In this document: in pieces, positions 26,957-36,956 of the stretch
Numbering within the stretch: position 1 is the first letter of the stretch
Layout of the letters: every line of letters starts with the position of its first letter
Origin: Candidatus Defluviibacterium haderslevense
GTDB lineage: Bacteria; Bacteroidota; Bacteroidia; Chitinophagales; Saprospiraceae
NCBI GenBank assembly: GCA_016712225.1
Contig: JADJRL010000003.1
Span: forward strand, 4,043,501 to 4,107,500
DNA length: 64,000 nt
Reading direction: 5' to 3'
The notes under the pieces: model-generated
The model's database searches: none
Seen by the model: only the letters and a program-made list of their open reading frames with translations
Told to the model about the DNA's origin: nothing
Translations under genes and position numbers: made by a program

Positions 26957-29521
26957 ATGAAAACTACGTTTACCGCTCTTCAAAGGGCTTACTTTGCTAT
27001 TGTATTGTTTTTAAGCATTACTTTTACCTTACACGCTACTGTATTGAGTTACAATTTGGAGTGCCCTCCTTCTGTAACTGTATATTGTAACGATGATTTG
27101 TCAGATCTTGACAAATGGGGTAAGGCTTGGGTGTGGGAAAATTATATTAAAAAGTATACCCTCGCACCTAAATCGGTAATTTATAATACCAATTCCTGTG
27201 GTATTGGCACCATTACACGAACGTGGGAATATGAAGATCCTCATTGGATCATGCATACTTGTACCCAGACCATCAAAGTTATATCCAACGGATTACCTTT
27301 TAGTCTTGCCGATATTAATTGGCCTCTTTCGCTTGAACTGGAAGGTTGTAATCCTAATGCGGATCCAAGTCTTTTACCAAAGTATTACAATGTGCCTACT
27401 TTTAATAAGAAGTCTTGTAGCCAACCTATGTATTCATATAAAGATATGAAGTTTACTGTTGGAGATGGCTGCATGAAGATTCTGAGAGACTGGAAAGTCA
27501 TCGATTGGTGCCAATATGTTCCAAATGCTAAACCACAGTTAGGTGTTTGGACTTATACACAGGTCATCAAATTAGTCTTAAAAGACTCGACCGCAAAATT
27601 AAATTGTCCCAAAGACACTATTGTTGATGCAAATCAGGATTGTAAAGGAGCTTTTGTTAAATTGGATTCAGCTACAGCCTTTTCAAAATGTGGTGCCATT
27701 TATAAAATTACAAATACATCCCCATACGCTAAATCTAGCGGAGCAAATGCTTCTGGTACTTACCCATTGGGAACAACTCAATTTTATTTTATAGCAGAAT
27801 ATGGTTGTGGCAAAGAATTAAAATGTTTAGTTACTGTTACAGTAAAAAACAAGATCCCTCCTACCCCATATTGTTTAACTGGTGTTATCGTTGCTTTAAT
27901 GCCCATTGATACCAATCGCGATGGGACTGTAGATGTTGGGATGATTGAAGTATGGGCAAAAGATGTTGATCATGGATCATATCATCCTTGTGGATACAAA
28001 AACCTTAGATTTTCATTTTCAAAAGATGTGAATGATCGATCGAGAATATTTACTTGTGATCAACTCGGGAAAAATGATATTGAAATGTGGGTAACAGATA
28101 GCTTTGGCAATCAATCGTTTTGTAGAACAATGATTGAAATTCAAAACAATAATGCCAGAATCCCAAATTGTAAAAGAAAAGATAGTATAACAACAAACCC
28201 AAGTTCATTATCTGTCAATGGTACTATACACCGGGAAAATTTAGAATTTATCGAAGAAGTCAAATTACAGTTGGCTGACATGAGTTCATTTACAGTGGTA
28301 ACGAAGAGAGATACTGTCTTTAAAATTAAATATGATACACTGAAAGTCCCAAGTGGCACCGTTTATTATATTCAGAAAAAAGATACTTTAATTTCAGTCA
28401 GATATGACACCATTCATCAACCCATATATGATGAAAAGATGAATAGGTCTGATGGTTCTTATGCTTTTTTAGATTTGAAAAAAAATCGACCTTATATTCT
28501 CCAACCCAGCAAAACAAATCAATCTTTTCAAGGTATTGATATCAATGATGTTATTGTGTTGCTTCGATATATTATGGGCGTAGAAAAATGGAATTCACCT
28601 TATAAGAGAATTGCTGCTGATATCAACGGTGATGGAATCATTTCCAATGCTGATTTTGATTTATTATATAGTGTGGTGAATGGATCAAATACCATAAACG
28701 CCATTCCTAAACTTTGGCGCTTTGTACCGAAATCATATATCTTTCCCGATCCAATCAATCCTTCAAAACCCGCATATCCGGAATCAGTTGCTCTATCATC
28801 CATGAATCAATCCATGAATAATCTTGATTTTATTGCAATACGCATAGGAGAATTGGATGGGTCCAAAACTTATAAAAATTTCAATTCAGAAACTGTTGTT
28901 TCTAGAAATCTATCTACAGCAATTGCTTATGTAACAGATCAAAAGCTTTTAAATGACAAGACTTATAACATACCTATTACATTTGAGAAACCTATATCAG
29001 GTGGAACCTTTAAGTCGAATTCAAATTTTGAGCTATTGGAAATATCGGATCCTTATCAAAGTTATCCAGTAAGGGATGGAATTATTTATTTTAATAAATC
29101 GAATCAATCAACAACACAAATTGTAATTAAAATCAAAGCACTACAAACGATTGATTTATCCGTAATCTTAAAAGATATTAACGCAACTATAATACATGCT
29201 CAAAATCAAGAAATTGTAAAATTTGTTGTTATGTCAAATAAAACTATTGGGCATCTTGACTTATTACGGGTTTATCCAAATCCAATTAAACATGAAAAAC
29301 TACGTTTTGATTTTAATTTACCAATAGCCTCAGATGTTATTTTAGAGTTTTCAAATCTTCAAGGCCTAGAAATGTATCGCACTATAAAACATTTTGAAAG
29401 TGGACTACAATCATGGGAGATAGATCCACAAAAAATAGGTAACATTCATGCTGGAATGATATTTTTTAAAATTTCAGATGGTTCCTATTTTGATACAGGC
29501 AAATTGTTTTTAGAGGAATAG
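26957..29521 (+). CDS. HYR-like, dockerin-containing T9SS surface protein (854 aa)
   Basis: Signal peptide 1-28 (FAIVLFLSITFTLHA). Cysteine-rich HYR/immunoglobulin-like segments follow (LECPPSVTVYCNDDLSDLDK, CMKILRDWKVIDWCQYVP, KLNCPKDTIVDANQDCKGAF). TPYCLTGVIVALMP starts a module shared with the giant protein at the right edge. Residues about 526-575 are a dockerin-type pair of EF-like loops (GIDINDVIVLLRYIMGV and DINGDGIISNADFDLL, with Asp/Asn ligands intact). The C-terminal ~85 residues are a T9SS type A sorting domain (RVYPNPIKHEKLRFDFN, ending GKLFLEE). It is secreted and held on the surface. Function is unknown. It ends at a strong terminator. Confidence 0.88.
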   Translation: MKTTFTALQRAYFAIVLFLSITFTLHATVLSYNLECPPSVTVYCNDDLSDLDKWGKAWVWENYIKKYTLAPKSVIYNTNSCGIGTITRTWEYEDPHWIMHTCTQTIKVISNGLPFSLADINWPLSLELEGCNPNADPSLLPKYYNVPTFNKKSCSQPMYSYKDMKFTVGDGCMKILRDWKVIDWCQYVPNAKPQLGVWTYTQVIKLVLKDSTAKLNCPKDTIVDANQDCKGAFVKLDSATAFSKCGAIYKITNTSPYAKSSGANASGTYPLGTTQFYFIAEYGCGKELKCLVTVTVKNKIPPTPYCLTGVIVALMPIDTNRDGTVDVGMIEVWAKDVDHGSYHPCGYKNLRFSFSKDVNDRSRIFTCDQLGKNDIEMWVTDSFGNQSFCRTMIEIQNNNARIPNCKRKDSITTNPSSLSVNGTIHRENLEFIEEVKLQLADMSSFTVVTKRDTVFKIKYDTLKVPSGTVYYIQKKDTLISVRYDTIHQPIYDEKMNRSDGSYAFLDLKKNRPYILQPSKTNQSFQGIDINDVIVLLRYIMGVEKWNSPYKRIAADINGDGIISNADFDLLYSVVNGSNTINAIPKLWRFVPKSYIFPDPINPSKPAYPESVALSSMNQSMNNLDFIAIRIGELDGSKTYKNFNSETVVSRNLSTAIAYVTDQKLLNDKTYNIPITFEKPISGGTFKSNSNFELLEISDPYQSYPVRDGIIYFNKSNQSTTQIVIKIKALQTIDLSVILKDINATIIHAQNQEIVKFVVMSNKTIGHLDLLRVYPNPIKHEKLRFDFNLPIASDVILEFSNLQGLEMYRTIKHFESGLQSWEIDPQKIGNIHAGMIFFKISDGSYFDTGKLFLEE

Positions 29522-29540
29522 AATATTAAAACTACGATGT

Positions 29541-29580
29541 AAGGCTAGTATCTTCAAGGCGGATGCTAGCCTTTTTTTTT
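29541..29580 (+). terminator. Intrinsic terminator after the 854-residue protein gene
   Basis: Twelve-base arms AAGGCTAGTATC and GATGCTAGCCTT (one G-U pair) enclose a 9-10-base loop. They run into nine T, 20 bp after the stop codon. Confidence 0.85.
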
Positions 29581-29643
29581 AAGTTTAATATAATGATTAA
29601 ATTCGACAACAAGTCCATCTTTGGTCAATCCATTTATTCGATT

Positions 29644-30171
29644 TCACAAAAATCGCTTAGCAAAGTGCCAGGTAACAATTCCTGCCGCTACACTAACATT
29701 GATGGAATGCTTGGTTCCTCTTTGTGGAATTTCAATGCAATAATCTACACATTGCAATACGGATTCAGAGATCCCATTAACTTCATTTCCAAAAATGAGA
29801 ATATACGCTTTATCTATTTCAACTTCAAAGTGATTTAATGATATGCTATCCGAAGTTTGTTCAATACCAATAATGATGTAGCCCTGCAATTTCATGTTCA
29901 TTAAAAATTCTTCTAATCTTTCAAAATGACACCAGGCAACCGTTTCAGATGCGCCAATAGCTGTTTTTTGAATTTCAGGATGTGGTGGTTGGACTGTATA
30001 ACCTCCAAGAATGATTTGTTCAATGCCAAAAGCGTCGCCTATTCTAAATAATGAACCTACATTATGTCCAGAACGAATTTGGTCTGCTGCCAAAATTAAT
30101 GGTATTTTTGGAGCTATTTTGAAAGCATCAGGACTTAACCTATTCAATTCTTGAAGCGATAATTTTTTCAT
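29644..30171 (-). CDS. SpoU/TrmH-family RNA methyltransferase (short form)
   Basis: 175 residues comprising the SPOUT methyltransferase domain almost alone. Motif 1 is DQIRSGHNVGSLFRIGDAFG, motif 2 is LIFGNEVNGISESVL, and motif 3 is IPQRGTKHSINVSVAAGIVT. IQKTAIGASETVAW lies between them. It methylates a 2'-hydroxyl of a tRNA or rRNA nucleotide using SAM; the target is not evident. It is the second SpoU paralogue in the window and shares the motif order with the 247-residue protein but not its N-terminal domain. It is divergent from the membrane protein at 30190 across 18 bp. Confidence 0.9.
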   Translation of the reverse strand: MKKLSLQELNRLSPDAFKIAPKIPLILAADQIRSGHNVGSLFRIGDAFGIEQIILGGYTVQPPHPEIQKTAIGASETVAWCHFERLEEFLMNMKLQGYIIIGIEQTSDSISLNHFEVEIDKAYILIFGNEVNGISESVLQCVDYCIEIPQRGTKHSINVSVAAGIVTWHFAKRFL

Positions 30172-30189
30172 AATAGCTATATATATAGA

Positions 30190-31692
30190 ATGATCACAAA
30201 AGTAAAATTATTAGACCATTTGAAGATAGTATTCTTAATCTATCCATTGGTATTATTATATTGGAATTATATAGGAGACGGCAATGATTTAATAGAAATA
30301 TTGCCAACACTCAAGCAATGGAACCAACCAGAGCTCTATCCCAAAGATTTTTTTTTGAATTATATCAAATCCATTCCTTTACATGAACGCACAGTCAGCC
30401 TATTATTTTTGTCTAGTTTAGGTGCAAAAACACCCTGGATAATGTTCCTCATTCATGCATTATTTACTTGTTTTTTGATCATCGGTGTCTATAACGTAGT
30501 AAAATTATTTATTTCCCATAATTGGATTGTAGTTTGGGTTTTAATAGCACTATTTTTTGTGTGCCCTTATACTTCTGTAGGTAATAATGAGATTTACTAC
30601 AATATGCCAGTAGCATCCCTATTTGCAAAGACTTTTGGTGTTTGGGCTATTTATTTTCTACTAAGCAATCAATTTTATTGGTTTGCCATTTGTCTAATTG
30701 CATCTAGTTATTTCCATCCTATTGTAGGTTTGCAATTAAGTATTTTGTGGTTTGGTTCAAAACTTATTCATCATCTAAAAACTAAATCGAAAGCAAAGAT
30801 TATTTATAAATCCTTTTTACTTTATTCGATAGTCACCTTTCCATTTTATCTAATCCTACTTTATTACACCCAAGCTCCCCATGCGCATGATCATTTTTTA
30901 TTTGATATACTCGAATTTAGAATTGGTCACCATTTTTTAATTGAATATTGTGGTATATTAGACATATTGATTTATATTGTTTTAGTTGCTTTTGGTTTGT
31001 GGTATTGGAATCCTAAACATAAAGTCCTATTTTATTTTTATCTATTACAAGGAATTTTATTAATCTTATATTGTATAGGAACCACTGTATTTCATTCGGA
31101 ATTCATACTTAAATTTCAATGGTTAAAATCTACTATTTGGATTGAATGGTTTTCACTAATTTCAATAGGAGCATGGATTGAAAATTACTATTCAAAAAAA
31201 CATTACTTCCGTTTTTTACCTGGATTAACTGTAGGATTATACAGTATTATTATTATCATGGCATTTTTTAAATTCAACGCTAATAATCCAAGAATAACTG
31301 AAGAGAGACTTTTAGGATTATGGGCCAAAGAACATACTCCAATAGATGCATTGTTTGTAGTTCCGCCGGATTTTACCTATTTTAAAACGAATTCAGAAAG
31401 AAGCGGTTGGGTTGATTTCAAAGCTATAGCACATCACCCGCAATATTTATTTCCTTGGTATGACCGAATTCATCGAATTTATAATATTGATTTATCGGAT
31501 CGAAGGAATCATATCGATTTACAAAATAAAGCCAATAATCAATTTAAAAAAATATCCGATGAAACATTATTGTATTTAAATAAAAATCAAATGGTTGATT
31601 TTATTATTTTACCTATTGATGCAGATTGGCATACAGAAGTGTTAGAAGTCGTGTATTCAACAAAGAATTATCGTATATTCAGGTTTATCTAA
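30190..31692 (+). CDS. Polytopic membrane protein of unknown function (DUF6798-like?)
   Basis: 500 residues with about 9-11 hydrophobic helices in the first 350 residues (FLIYPLVLLYWNYIG, IMFLIHALFTCFLIIGVYNV, WIVVWVLIALFFVCPYTSVG). It ends in a C-terminal globular part. That part reads TPIDALFVVPPDFTYFKTNS, then ERSGWVDFKAIAHHPQYLFPW and YDRIHRIYNIDLSDRRNH. The layout (many helices then 'PxDALFxxPPD') recalls DUF6798 membrane proteins and GT-C glycosyltransferase-like proteins, but I cannot confirm either. The two-Asp catalytic motif of GT-C enzymes is not evident. It has its own unit; the esterase gene is convergent 17 bp away. Confidence 0.65.
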   Translation: MITKVKLLDHLKIVFLIYPLVLLYWNYIGDGNDLIEILPTLKQWNQPELYPKDFFLNYIKSIPLHERTVSLLFLSSLGAKTPWIMFLIHALFTCFLIIGVYNVVKLFISHNWIVVWVLIALFFVCPYTSVGNNEIYYNMPVASLFAKTFGVWAIYFLLSNQFYWFAICLIASSYFHPIVGLQLSILWFGSKLIHHLKTKSKAKIIYKSFLLYSIVTFPFYLILLYYTQAPHAHDHFLFDILEFRIGHHFLIEYCGILDILIYIVLVAFGLWYWNPKHKVLFYFYLLQGILLILYCIGTTVFHSEFILKFQWLKSTIWIEWFSLISIGAWIENYYSKKHYFRFLPGLTVGLYSIIIIMAFFKFNANNPRITEERLLGLWAKEHTPIDALFVVPPDFTYFKTNSERSGWVDFKAIAHHPQYLFPWYDRIHRIYNIDLSDRRNHIDLQNKANNQFKKISDETLLYLNKNQMVDFIILPIDADWHTEVLEVVYSTKNYRIFRFI

Positions 31693-31709
31693 TATATCAG
31701 ACCCTTTAA

Positions 31710-32627
31710 TTATTTCAAGAGGAATTCCAATGGGATATCGAGTCTCTTCCTCCAATCCAATTCACTATGACTAGCCTTAGGAAAAACAAGAGACTTATAA
31801 TTCACAGAATCTTTATGATATAATTCGAACATCTGATCAATCTGTTTTTGATATGGGGCATACCACGAATCCAGATTTTCTGTACCATGATCGAAATAAA
31901 TTTTTTTATCTTTAAGTATGGGCATTTTTTCAGGTACATATTGCATCATACCCTTAAAAAAATGTTTATTGTCGAACATGACACTTAACGGCCAATGTGT
32001 GGACATGCACATGGCACCTCCAAACACGTCAGGATATTCCATTAATGCATAAAACGAAATAAGTCCACCCATGCTTGCACCACCAATAAATGTATTTTGA
32101 ACACTTGACAGTGTTCTATATGTACTGTCAATATAGGGTTTCAATTCAAATACAATAAATTTTAAGTATTCATCTGATAATGGCTTGCCATTATATTCTC
32201 TTCTTATTCTTCTTTTATACTTTTTATCAAGTATTTCAAAAGGTTTAGTCGGATTGTATTCGCGATAACGATAATCAGTATTCCAAATTCCCACCACGAT
32301 ACATTCCTTAATTTTTTTTTCAGAAACAAGACGATTCAATGCCTGATCACAACTCAATGGATTGGAATGATAGGATACATTTGGGTCAAATAAGTTTTGG
32401 CCGTCTTGCATATAAATCACAGGATACTTTTGATCTACATTACCATTATAAGATTGGGGTAGCCATATGTCTAAATTCCTTTCAGTTACAAATTGAGATG
32501 GAAAATTTATATAGCGCGTTAGATGAACCGGATCTTTGATTTGTAAGATTTCCTGGGCACTGGTTTTATGTTTAAATCCTAGTGCTACAAGAATTCCGGA
32601 TAGTATAACTTTCCAACGCTTAGTCAC
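31710..32627 (-). CDS. Secreted alpha/beta-hydrolase, esterase D/enterochelin-esterase-like
   Basis: 305 residues beginning at a GTG. Signal peptide of about 24 residues (VILSGILVALGFKHKTSAQ). Conserved esterase blocks: DIWLPQSYNGN, YPVIYMQDGQNLFDP, VVGIWNTDYRYREYNP, nucleophile elbow GGASMGGLISFYALMEYPDV with Ser in GASMG, and FPKASHSELDWRKRL with the catalytic His. IYFDHGTENLDSWYAPY probably holds the acid. The substrate is unknown (feruloyl, trilactone or acetyl esters are all possible in this fold). It starts 2 bp after the pyrG stop, so it shares pyrG's transcript. Confidence 0.85.
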   Translation of the reverse strand: MTKRWKVILSGILVALGFKHKTSAQEILQIKDPVHLTRYINFPSQFVTERNLDIWLPQSYNGNVDQKYPVIYMQDGQNLFDPNVSYHSNPLSCDQALNRLVSEKKIKECIVVGIWNTDYRYREYNPTKPFEILDKKYKRRIRREYNGKPLSDEYLKFIVFELKPYIDSTYRTLSSVQNTFIGGASMGGLISFYALMEYPDVFGGAMCMSTHWPLSVMFDNKHFFKGMMQYVPEKMPILKDKKIYFDHGTENLDSWYAPYQKQIDQMFELYHKDSVNYKSLVFPKASHSELDWRKRLDIPLEFLLK

Positions 32628-32629
32628 TA

Positions 32630-34249
32630 CTATTTATTAGCATTTTTATGTTTGTAGATGATACATGCTTTGGTAAAATCAACAAAGAGCGGATGCGGAT
32701 TTTCAACCGTACTCTTTAATTCAGGATGAAATTGAACTCCAACAAACCATGGATGCTTAGGCAGTTCTACAATTTCTACTAAATTCTTTTCAACATTCAT
32801 TCCAGAAACAACCATGCCTTTTTCTTGCATTCGAGTCAGATATTCATTATTAAATTCATACCGATGACGATGCCGCTCTGATATAACCTGTTTGCCATAA
32901 GCTTTATAGGCCAATGTATGTTCTTTTAAATCACATGCATAGGCTCCTAATCTCATAGTTCCTCCTTTGTTTTTTATTTTCTTCTGATCAGGCATCATAT
33001 CAATAACCGGATAAGGTGTTTTAGGATTGACCTCATAAGATGACGCCTCTTTTAATTTGAGTACATTTCTTGCAAATTCGACAACCGCGCACTGCATTCC
33101 TAAACAAATCCCAAAAAAAGGTATGTTATTTTCTCTTGCGTATCTAATTGCTTGAATTTTACCTTCAATGCCTCGTTCACCAAATCCAGGTGCAACTAAT
33201 AAACCATCAAGTTCTTTAAATAATTTGCTCACATCTTTTTCATCCTCTACATCTTCAGAATGTATAGCAACAACTTCTATTTTACATTCATTGGCAGCAC
33301 CTGCATGTACAAAAGATTCATATATAGATTTATAAGCGTCTTGTAATTCATTGTATTTGCCTATAAGTCCTATTCTAACCTCTTCACTTGGATTTTTTAA
33401 ATGACCTAGAAATACTTTCCATGATTTAAGATCGGGTTCGTTTTTGGACTTCAGATTGAGTTTTTCCATTACCCTTAAATCCAATCTTTCTTTGAGCATC
33501 AACAATGGAACATCGTAAATGGTCTCAGCATCAATAGCTTCAATGACCTGTTCCTGTCTTAAATTGCAAAACAAGGCAAGTTTAGATCTAATTTCGTCTC
33601 CTATCGGTTTTTCTGTTCTACATACCAGAACATCTGGTTGAATTCCTGCTTCTTGAAGTTCTTTTACAGAATGTTGCGTTGGCTTCGTTTTTAACTCTTT
33701 TGCTGCCGACAGATAAGGAATTAAGGTAAGATGCACTACAGCACAGTTTTCAGGCCCTTTCTCCATTTTATATTGCCTCAATGCCTCAAGGTAAGGCAAT
33801 GACTCAATATCGCCCACAGTGCCTCCTAATTCAGTAATAATGATATCAAACTGATCTGTTGCCAATAATGATATTCTTCTTTTTATTTCATCTGTAATGT
33901 GAGGGATGACTTGGACCGTTTTTCCTAGATAGTCCCCCGCCCTCTCTTTATTAATAACTGTTTGGTAAATTCTACCCGTCGTAACATTATTGGCTTGAGA
34001 AGTTGGAATATTCAAAAAACGTTCGTAATGCCCTAAATCTAAATCGGTCTCTGCTCCATCATCAGTTACAAAGCATTCCCCGTGTTCATATGGATTTAAG
34101 GTACCGGGATCGATATTGATGTAAGGATCAAATTTTTGGATGGTAACTCTATAACCTCTTGCTTGAAGTAATTTGGCCAATGAGGCGCCAACGATTCCTT
34201 TTCCTAATGAAGATGTTACGCCACCCGTAACGAAAATATATTTTGCCAT
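32630..34249 (-). CDS. pyrG: CTP synthase
   Basis: Makes CTP from UTP, glutamine and ATP; cytoplasmic and essential for RNA and lipid synthesis. 539 residues, the family's usual length. The synthase domain begins [20 protein letters not shown] (P-loop-like) and contains [20 protein letters not shown] and [18 protein letters not shown]. The glutamine amidotransferase domain (about 290-535) has [19 protein letters not shown], with the nucleophilic Cys near residue 381, and [20 protein letters not shown] with the His-x-Glu of the triad. The gene is first in a two-gene unit with an esterase. It has its own promoter box. Confidence 0.98.
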   Translation of the reverse strand: MAKYIFVTGGVTSSLGKGIVGASLAKLLQARGYRVTIQKFDPYINIDPGTLNPYEHGECFVTDDGAETDLDLGHYERFLNIPTSQANNVTTGRIYQTVINKERAGDYLGKTVQVIPHITDEIKRRISLLATDQFDIIITELGGTVGDIESLPYLEALRQYKMEKGPENCAVVHLTLIPYLSAAKELKTKPTQHSVKELQEAGIQPDVLVCRTEKPIGDEIRSKLALFCNLRQEQVIEAIDAETIYDVPLLMLKERLDLRVMEKLNLKSKNEPDLKSWKVFLGHLKNPSEEVRIGLIGKYNELQDAYKSIYESFVHAGAANECKIEVVAIHSEDVEDEKDVSKLFKELDGLLVAPGFGERGIEGKIQAIRYARENNIPFFGICLGMQCAVVEFARNVLKLKEASSYEVNPKTPYPVIDMMPDQKKIKNKGGTMRLGAYACDLKEHTLAYKAYGKQVISERHRHRYEFNNEYLTRMQEKGMVVSGMNVEKNLVEIVELPKHPWFVGVQFHPELKSTVENPHPLFVDFTKACIIYKHKNANK

Positions 34250-34276
34250 TGATTAACTTAGTATTGCTACGGGACA

Positions 34277-34284
34277 CAAAGGTA
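34277..34284 (-). promoter_or_regulatory. pyrG promoter -7 box
   Basis: On the minus strand this reads TACCTTTG, matching TAnnTTTG, with the predicted start about 20 bases before the pyrG ATG at 34249. The -33 element is not clear. Confidence 0.5.
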
Positions 34285-34388
34285 AGTTAATAATTTACTA
34301 CTAACACTATAAACTAAATTTAAAAGTCAATCTGTCTAAAAATCTTGGTTAATAACAAATTCAAAAAGGGCAAATTATTGATTATATA

Positions 34389-35300
34389 TTAATTAAGTTG
34401 TTCAGGGTAGTAATTTGATGCAATCATTTGGCGAAATGCTTCCTGTACCATGGGTTTGTCTTCCTGATAAGTTACTCCAAACCATTTTGATGGCGATTTC
34501 AAAACACCAACCTTGAGTTCACCCCGATCCATTAATTCTTGAATTAATTCGGGAATATAAAATTCAGCATTTTCTTCAAAGATTCGGTCTGATAGAAATT
34601 TTATAAAATAGTCTTCTGCCCACTGAAAATAATTCGGATGAAAGCCCCACATATTCATTGATACTGGTGTATCTGGCGATAATTGGATGACTTTATCATA
34701 TTCTGAATAAAAGATTTCATTTTGATCATTAATACTAATGCCTTTGCATTCTTTTATAAATTTTAAAAAACCATCTTCATCAACAGTACAAACACCTCGA
34801 TTTACTTTTCCAAAGTCAGACAGGGTATTCTTCAATAAATAGGCTATAACTACATAAACAGATTCGCCTGCTGAACTACTAATCAAAAAATCATAAAGTG
34901 ACTTTAATGCTTCACGCCCATAATAATCGTCCGCGTTAATTACACCAAATGGCTCATCAATTACATCTTTTGCAACCCAAACAGCATGCCCTGTTCCCCA
35001 AGGTTTGGCACGATCTGCAGGAACTTGAAATGGCTCTGGAATGTTGTCTAATTCCTGACATACATAATTCATTTCAATTTTACCCAACCATCTTTGTTCC
35101 ATTCGTTCCTTAAATTCATCTTGAAATGAAGACCTAATGACAAACACAATTTTGGTAAATCCAGCTTGAATAGCATCATAGATTGAATAATCAATAATGG
35201 TTTCGCCATTAGGTCCAAAAGCATCCATTTGCTTTAACGCCCCGTAACGACTCCCCATTCCTGCAGCTAAAATTAATAAACTTGCTTTGTGTGTCTCCAT
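34389..35300 (-). CDS. NDP-sugar / sugar-phosphate nucleotidyltransferase
   Basis: 303 residues of the GT-A-like nucleotidyltransferase fold. The nucleotide-binding signature is LILAAGMGSRYGALKQMDAF, followed by GETIIDYSIYDAIQAGFTKI and VFVIRSSFQDEF, then the metal/substrate segment FGVINADDYYGREALKSLY. It activates a sugar-1-phosphate (identity unknown) for polysaccharide or glycan synthesis; Bacteroidota have many close paralogues. No sugar-specific C-terminal domain is visible. It is monocistronic by context: flanked by pyrG's leader and a terminator, with its own promoter. Confidence 0.9.
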   Translation of the reverse strand: METHKASLLILAAGMGSRYGALKQMDAFGPNGETIIDYSIYDAIQAGFTKIVFVIRSSFQDEFKERMEQRWLGKIEMNYVCQELDNIPEPFQVPADRAKPWGTGHAVWVAKDVIDEPFGVINADDYYGREALKSLYDFLISSSAGESVYVVIAYLLKNTLSDFGKVNRGVCTVDEDGFLKFIKECKGISINDQNEIFYSEYDKVIQLSPDTPVSMNMWGFHPNYFQWAEDYFIKFLSDRIFEENAEFYIPELIQELMDRGELKVGVLKSPSKWFGVTYQEDKPMVQEAFRQMIASNYYPEQLN

Positions 35301-35317
35301 AATATTGAATTAGGTTG

Positions 35318-35325
35318 CAAAAATA
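35318..35325 (-). promoter_or_regulatory. Promoter -7 box of the nucleotidyltransferase gene
   Basis: On the minus strand TATTTTTG matches TAnnTTTG, 17 bases before ATG 35300. It shares bases with the T-run of the terminator of the upstream DUF1501 gene. Confidence 0.5.
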
Positions 35326-35352
35326 AAAAACCTCAGCATATAATTGCTGAGG
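35321..35352 (-). terminator. Intrinsic terminator of the DUF1800-DUF1501 unit
   Basis: CCTCAGCA (35331-35338) and TGCTGAGG (35345-35352) form a perfect 8-bp stem with a 6-base loop. On the minus strand it is followed by TTTTTTATTT, 27 bp after the DUF1501 stop. Confidence 0.85.
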
Positions 35353-35379
35353 TATATGTGAACTGAATTAAATCAATAA

Positions 35380-36933
35380 TTACATTTTCATAAATGACTT
35401 TGTCTTTTGAGCATAATTTGAGGCTATTCTCACAAAATAGTTCCCTGAAGTCAATTGATGGGTATCAATACTTAATTTATGATTTCCTTCTGAAATTTTA
35501 CCATTATATATGACCTTAATCTCAGAGCCAATAGCATCAAAAAGGCTAATTCTTAAATATTCATTTTTTGAATTAAACTGAATCTCTGTGAAATCAACTG
35601 CTGGATTCGGAGTAGTCATAAATGATAATGAAAAATCTCTGTCATAGTCTTCTGTTGCCGTTGGTGCACATCCTTCAATGATGGGTAATTTTTGAAAATC
35701 ATTAAATAAAAATTGGCTCACAGTTGTAGATGGAATATCAAACCAATCTATTAATATCGAGGCATAAATAGACCTGAAATCATATTGCATAGCTACACCT
35801 TCATCATTACCAACGGTGGCATTGATCGTAGGATTATTGCCCAATATGTTGCTATTGACGCAATTTCCAAAGACGAATAGTGGGGCTGCCGTTCCATGAT
35901 CAGTTCCTGTACTATCATTTGCTTTTATCCGACGTCCAAATTCTGAAAAAGTCATACCCAACACCCTTTTGCCTAACCCTGCAGTGTCCATTGTATCCTG
36001 AAAAGATTTAATGGCATCTGATAATTGTTTTAATACATCTGCCTGAACTCCTAATTCATGATCATCCGGATCACACTGGTTGGAATGTGTATCAAAACCA
36101 CCAATTGTAACCACATAGACTTTAGTTTTCATTCCTCCTTTGATTAATTGAGCTACTACATTCAATCGATCTAAAAGTGCATTACCTGTTGCAGCTAAAC
36201 TGCCCCCCGCTTTATCGTTAGCTGCTTTAATTACATCAGAATAATCATTAGTTTGTTTTAATGTCTCCATGACATAACGCAATTCATTACCATAATTTGT
36301 ATTTGGAATGGTACTAGCAAATGCCCCTTCCGGCAATTGTGCTAATGTTGCAGGATCATTAATGGCTAAACTAAAATTAGCTACTGTACCTTGACAAGTT
36401 TGGGACACCAAAGAACCGATAGTCAAAGCTAAAGGATCTGGATATTGTCCATTAGGATAGCCAGTAGGATATGCATTATGATTATCTTGATAGTATCTGC
36501 CTAACCATCCTGTAGTTACATTTTGGTCAGCTGGAGACCCTGAAGTCCAAATATCTGTTGATCTAAAATGAGATCTGTTTTGGTTAGGATAGCCAACGGA
36601 TTGAATTAATTTCATCTTACCATCTGAATACAAAGATTGAAGGCCAGTCATGGATGGATGCAAAGCTAAATCATCTCTTAATTTCAAACCTAAAGACTCT
36701 TTGATTAATATTTTATTTCTTTGAATATCCAAATTGGCATATTGGTCCAAAGGTAATACCATATTTAAACCATCATTACCACCCGTCATTTGTATCAGAA
36801 CTAAAATTTTATCATTTTCTGGACTTACAAAATCAAGAAATGAATTTCTAGCTACAGCATTCACAGGAATACCATTTATAAGTACTGGCACAGTTGCCAG
36901 GGATGTTGCTTGAAGAAACGTTCTCCTTTTCAT
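35380..36933 (-). CDS. DUF1501 protein with T9SS sorting domain
   Basis: 517 residues. N-terminus MKRRTFLQATSLATVPVLI is a twin-arginine-type export signal. The DUF1501 (sulfatase-like fold) body contains LVLIQMTGGNDGLNMVLPLD, PNQNRSHFRSTDIWTSG, VYVVTIGGFDTHSNQ, LGMTFSEFGRRIKANDSTGT and DHGTAAPLFVFG. The C-terminal ~75 residues are a T9SS sorting domain (TPNPAVDFTEIQF, ISLFDAIGSEIKV, LTSGNYFVRIASN). DUF1501 proteins always pair with DUF1800 proteins, as here, 23 bp downstream. A periplasmic or surface hydrolytic role is likely; the substrate is unknown. Confidence 0.92.
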   Translation of the reverse strand: MKRRTFLQATSLATVPVLINGIPVNAVARNSFLDFVSPENDKILVLIQMTGGNDGLNMVLPLDQYANLDIQRNKILIKESLGLKLRDDLALHPSMTGLQSLYSDGKMKLIQSVGYPNQNRSHFRSTDIWTSGSPADQNVTTGWLGRYYQDNHNAYPTGYPNGQYPDPLALTIGSLVSQTCQGTVANFSLAINDPATLAQLPEGAFASTIPNTNYGNELRYVMETLKQTNDYSDVIKAANDKAGGSLAATGNALLDRLNVVAQLIKGGMKTKVYVVTIGGFDTHSNQCDPDDHELGVQADVLKQLSDAIKSFQDTMDTAGLGKRVLGMTFSEFGRRIKANDSTGTDHGTAAPLFVFGNCVNSNILGNNPTINATVGNDEGVAMQYDFRSIYASILIDWFDIPSTTVSQFLFNDFQKLPIIEGCAPTATEDYDRDFSLSFMTTPNPAVDFTEIQFNSKNEYLRISLFDAIGSEIKVIYNGKISEGNHKLSIDTHQLTSGNYFVRIASNYAQKTKSFMKM

Positions 36934-36956
36934 TTTTAATAAATTTTAGAAGGTGA

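Noticed and set aside
29563..29838. 91-codon plus-strand frame
   Set aside because: It is the antisense of the SpoU methyltransferase, which carries all three family motifs.
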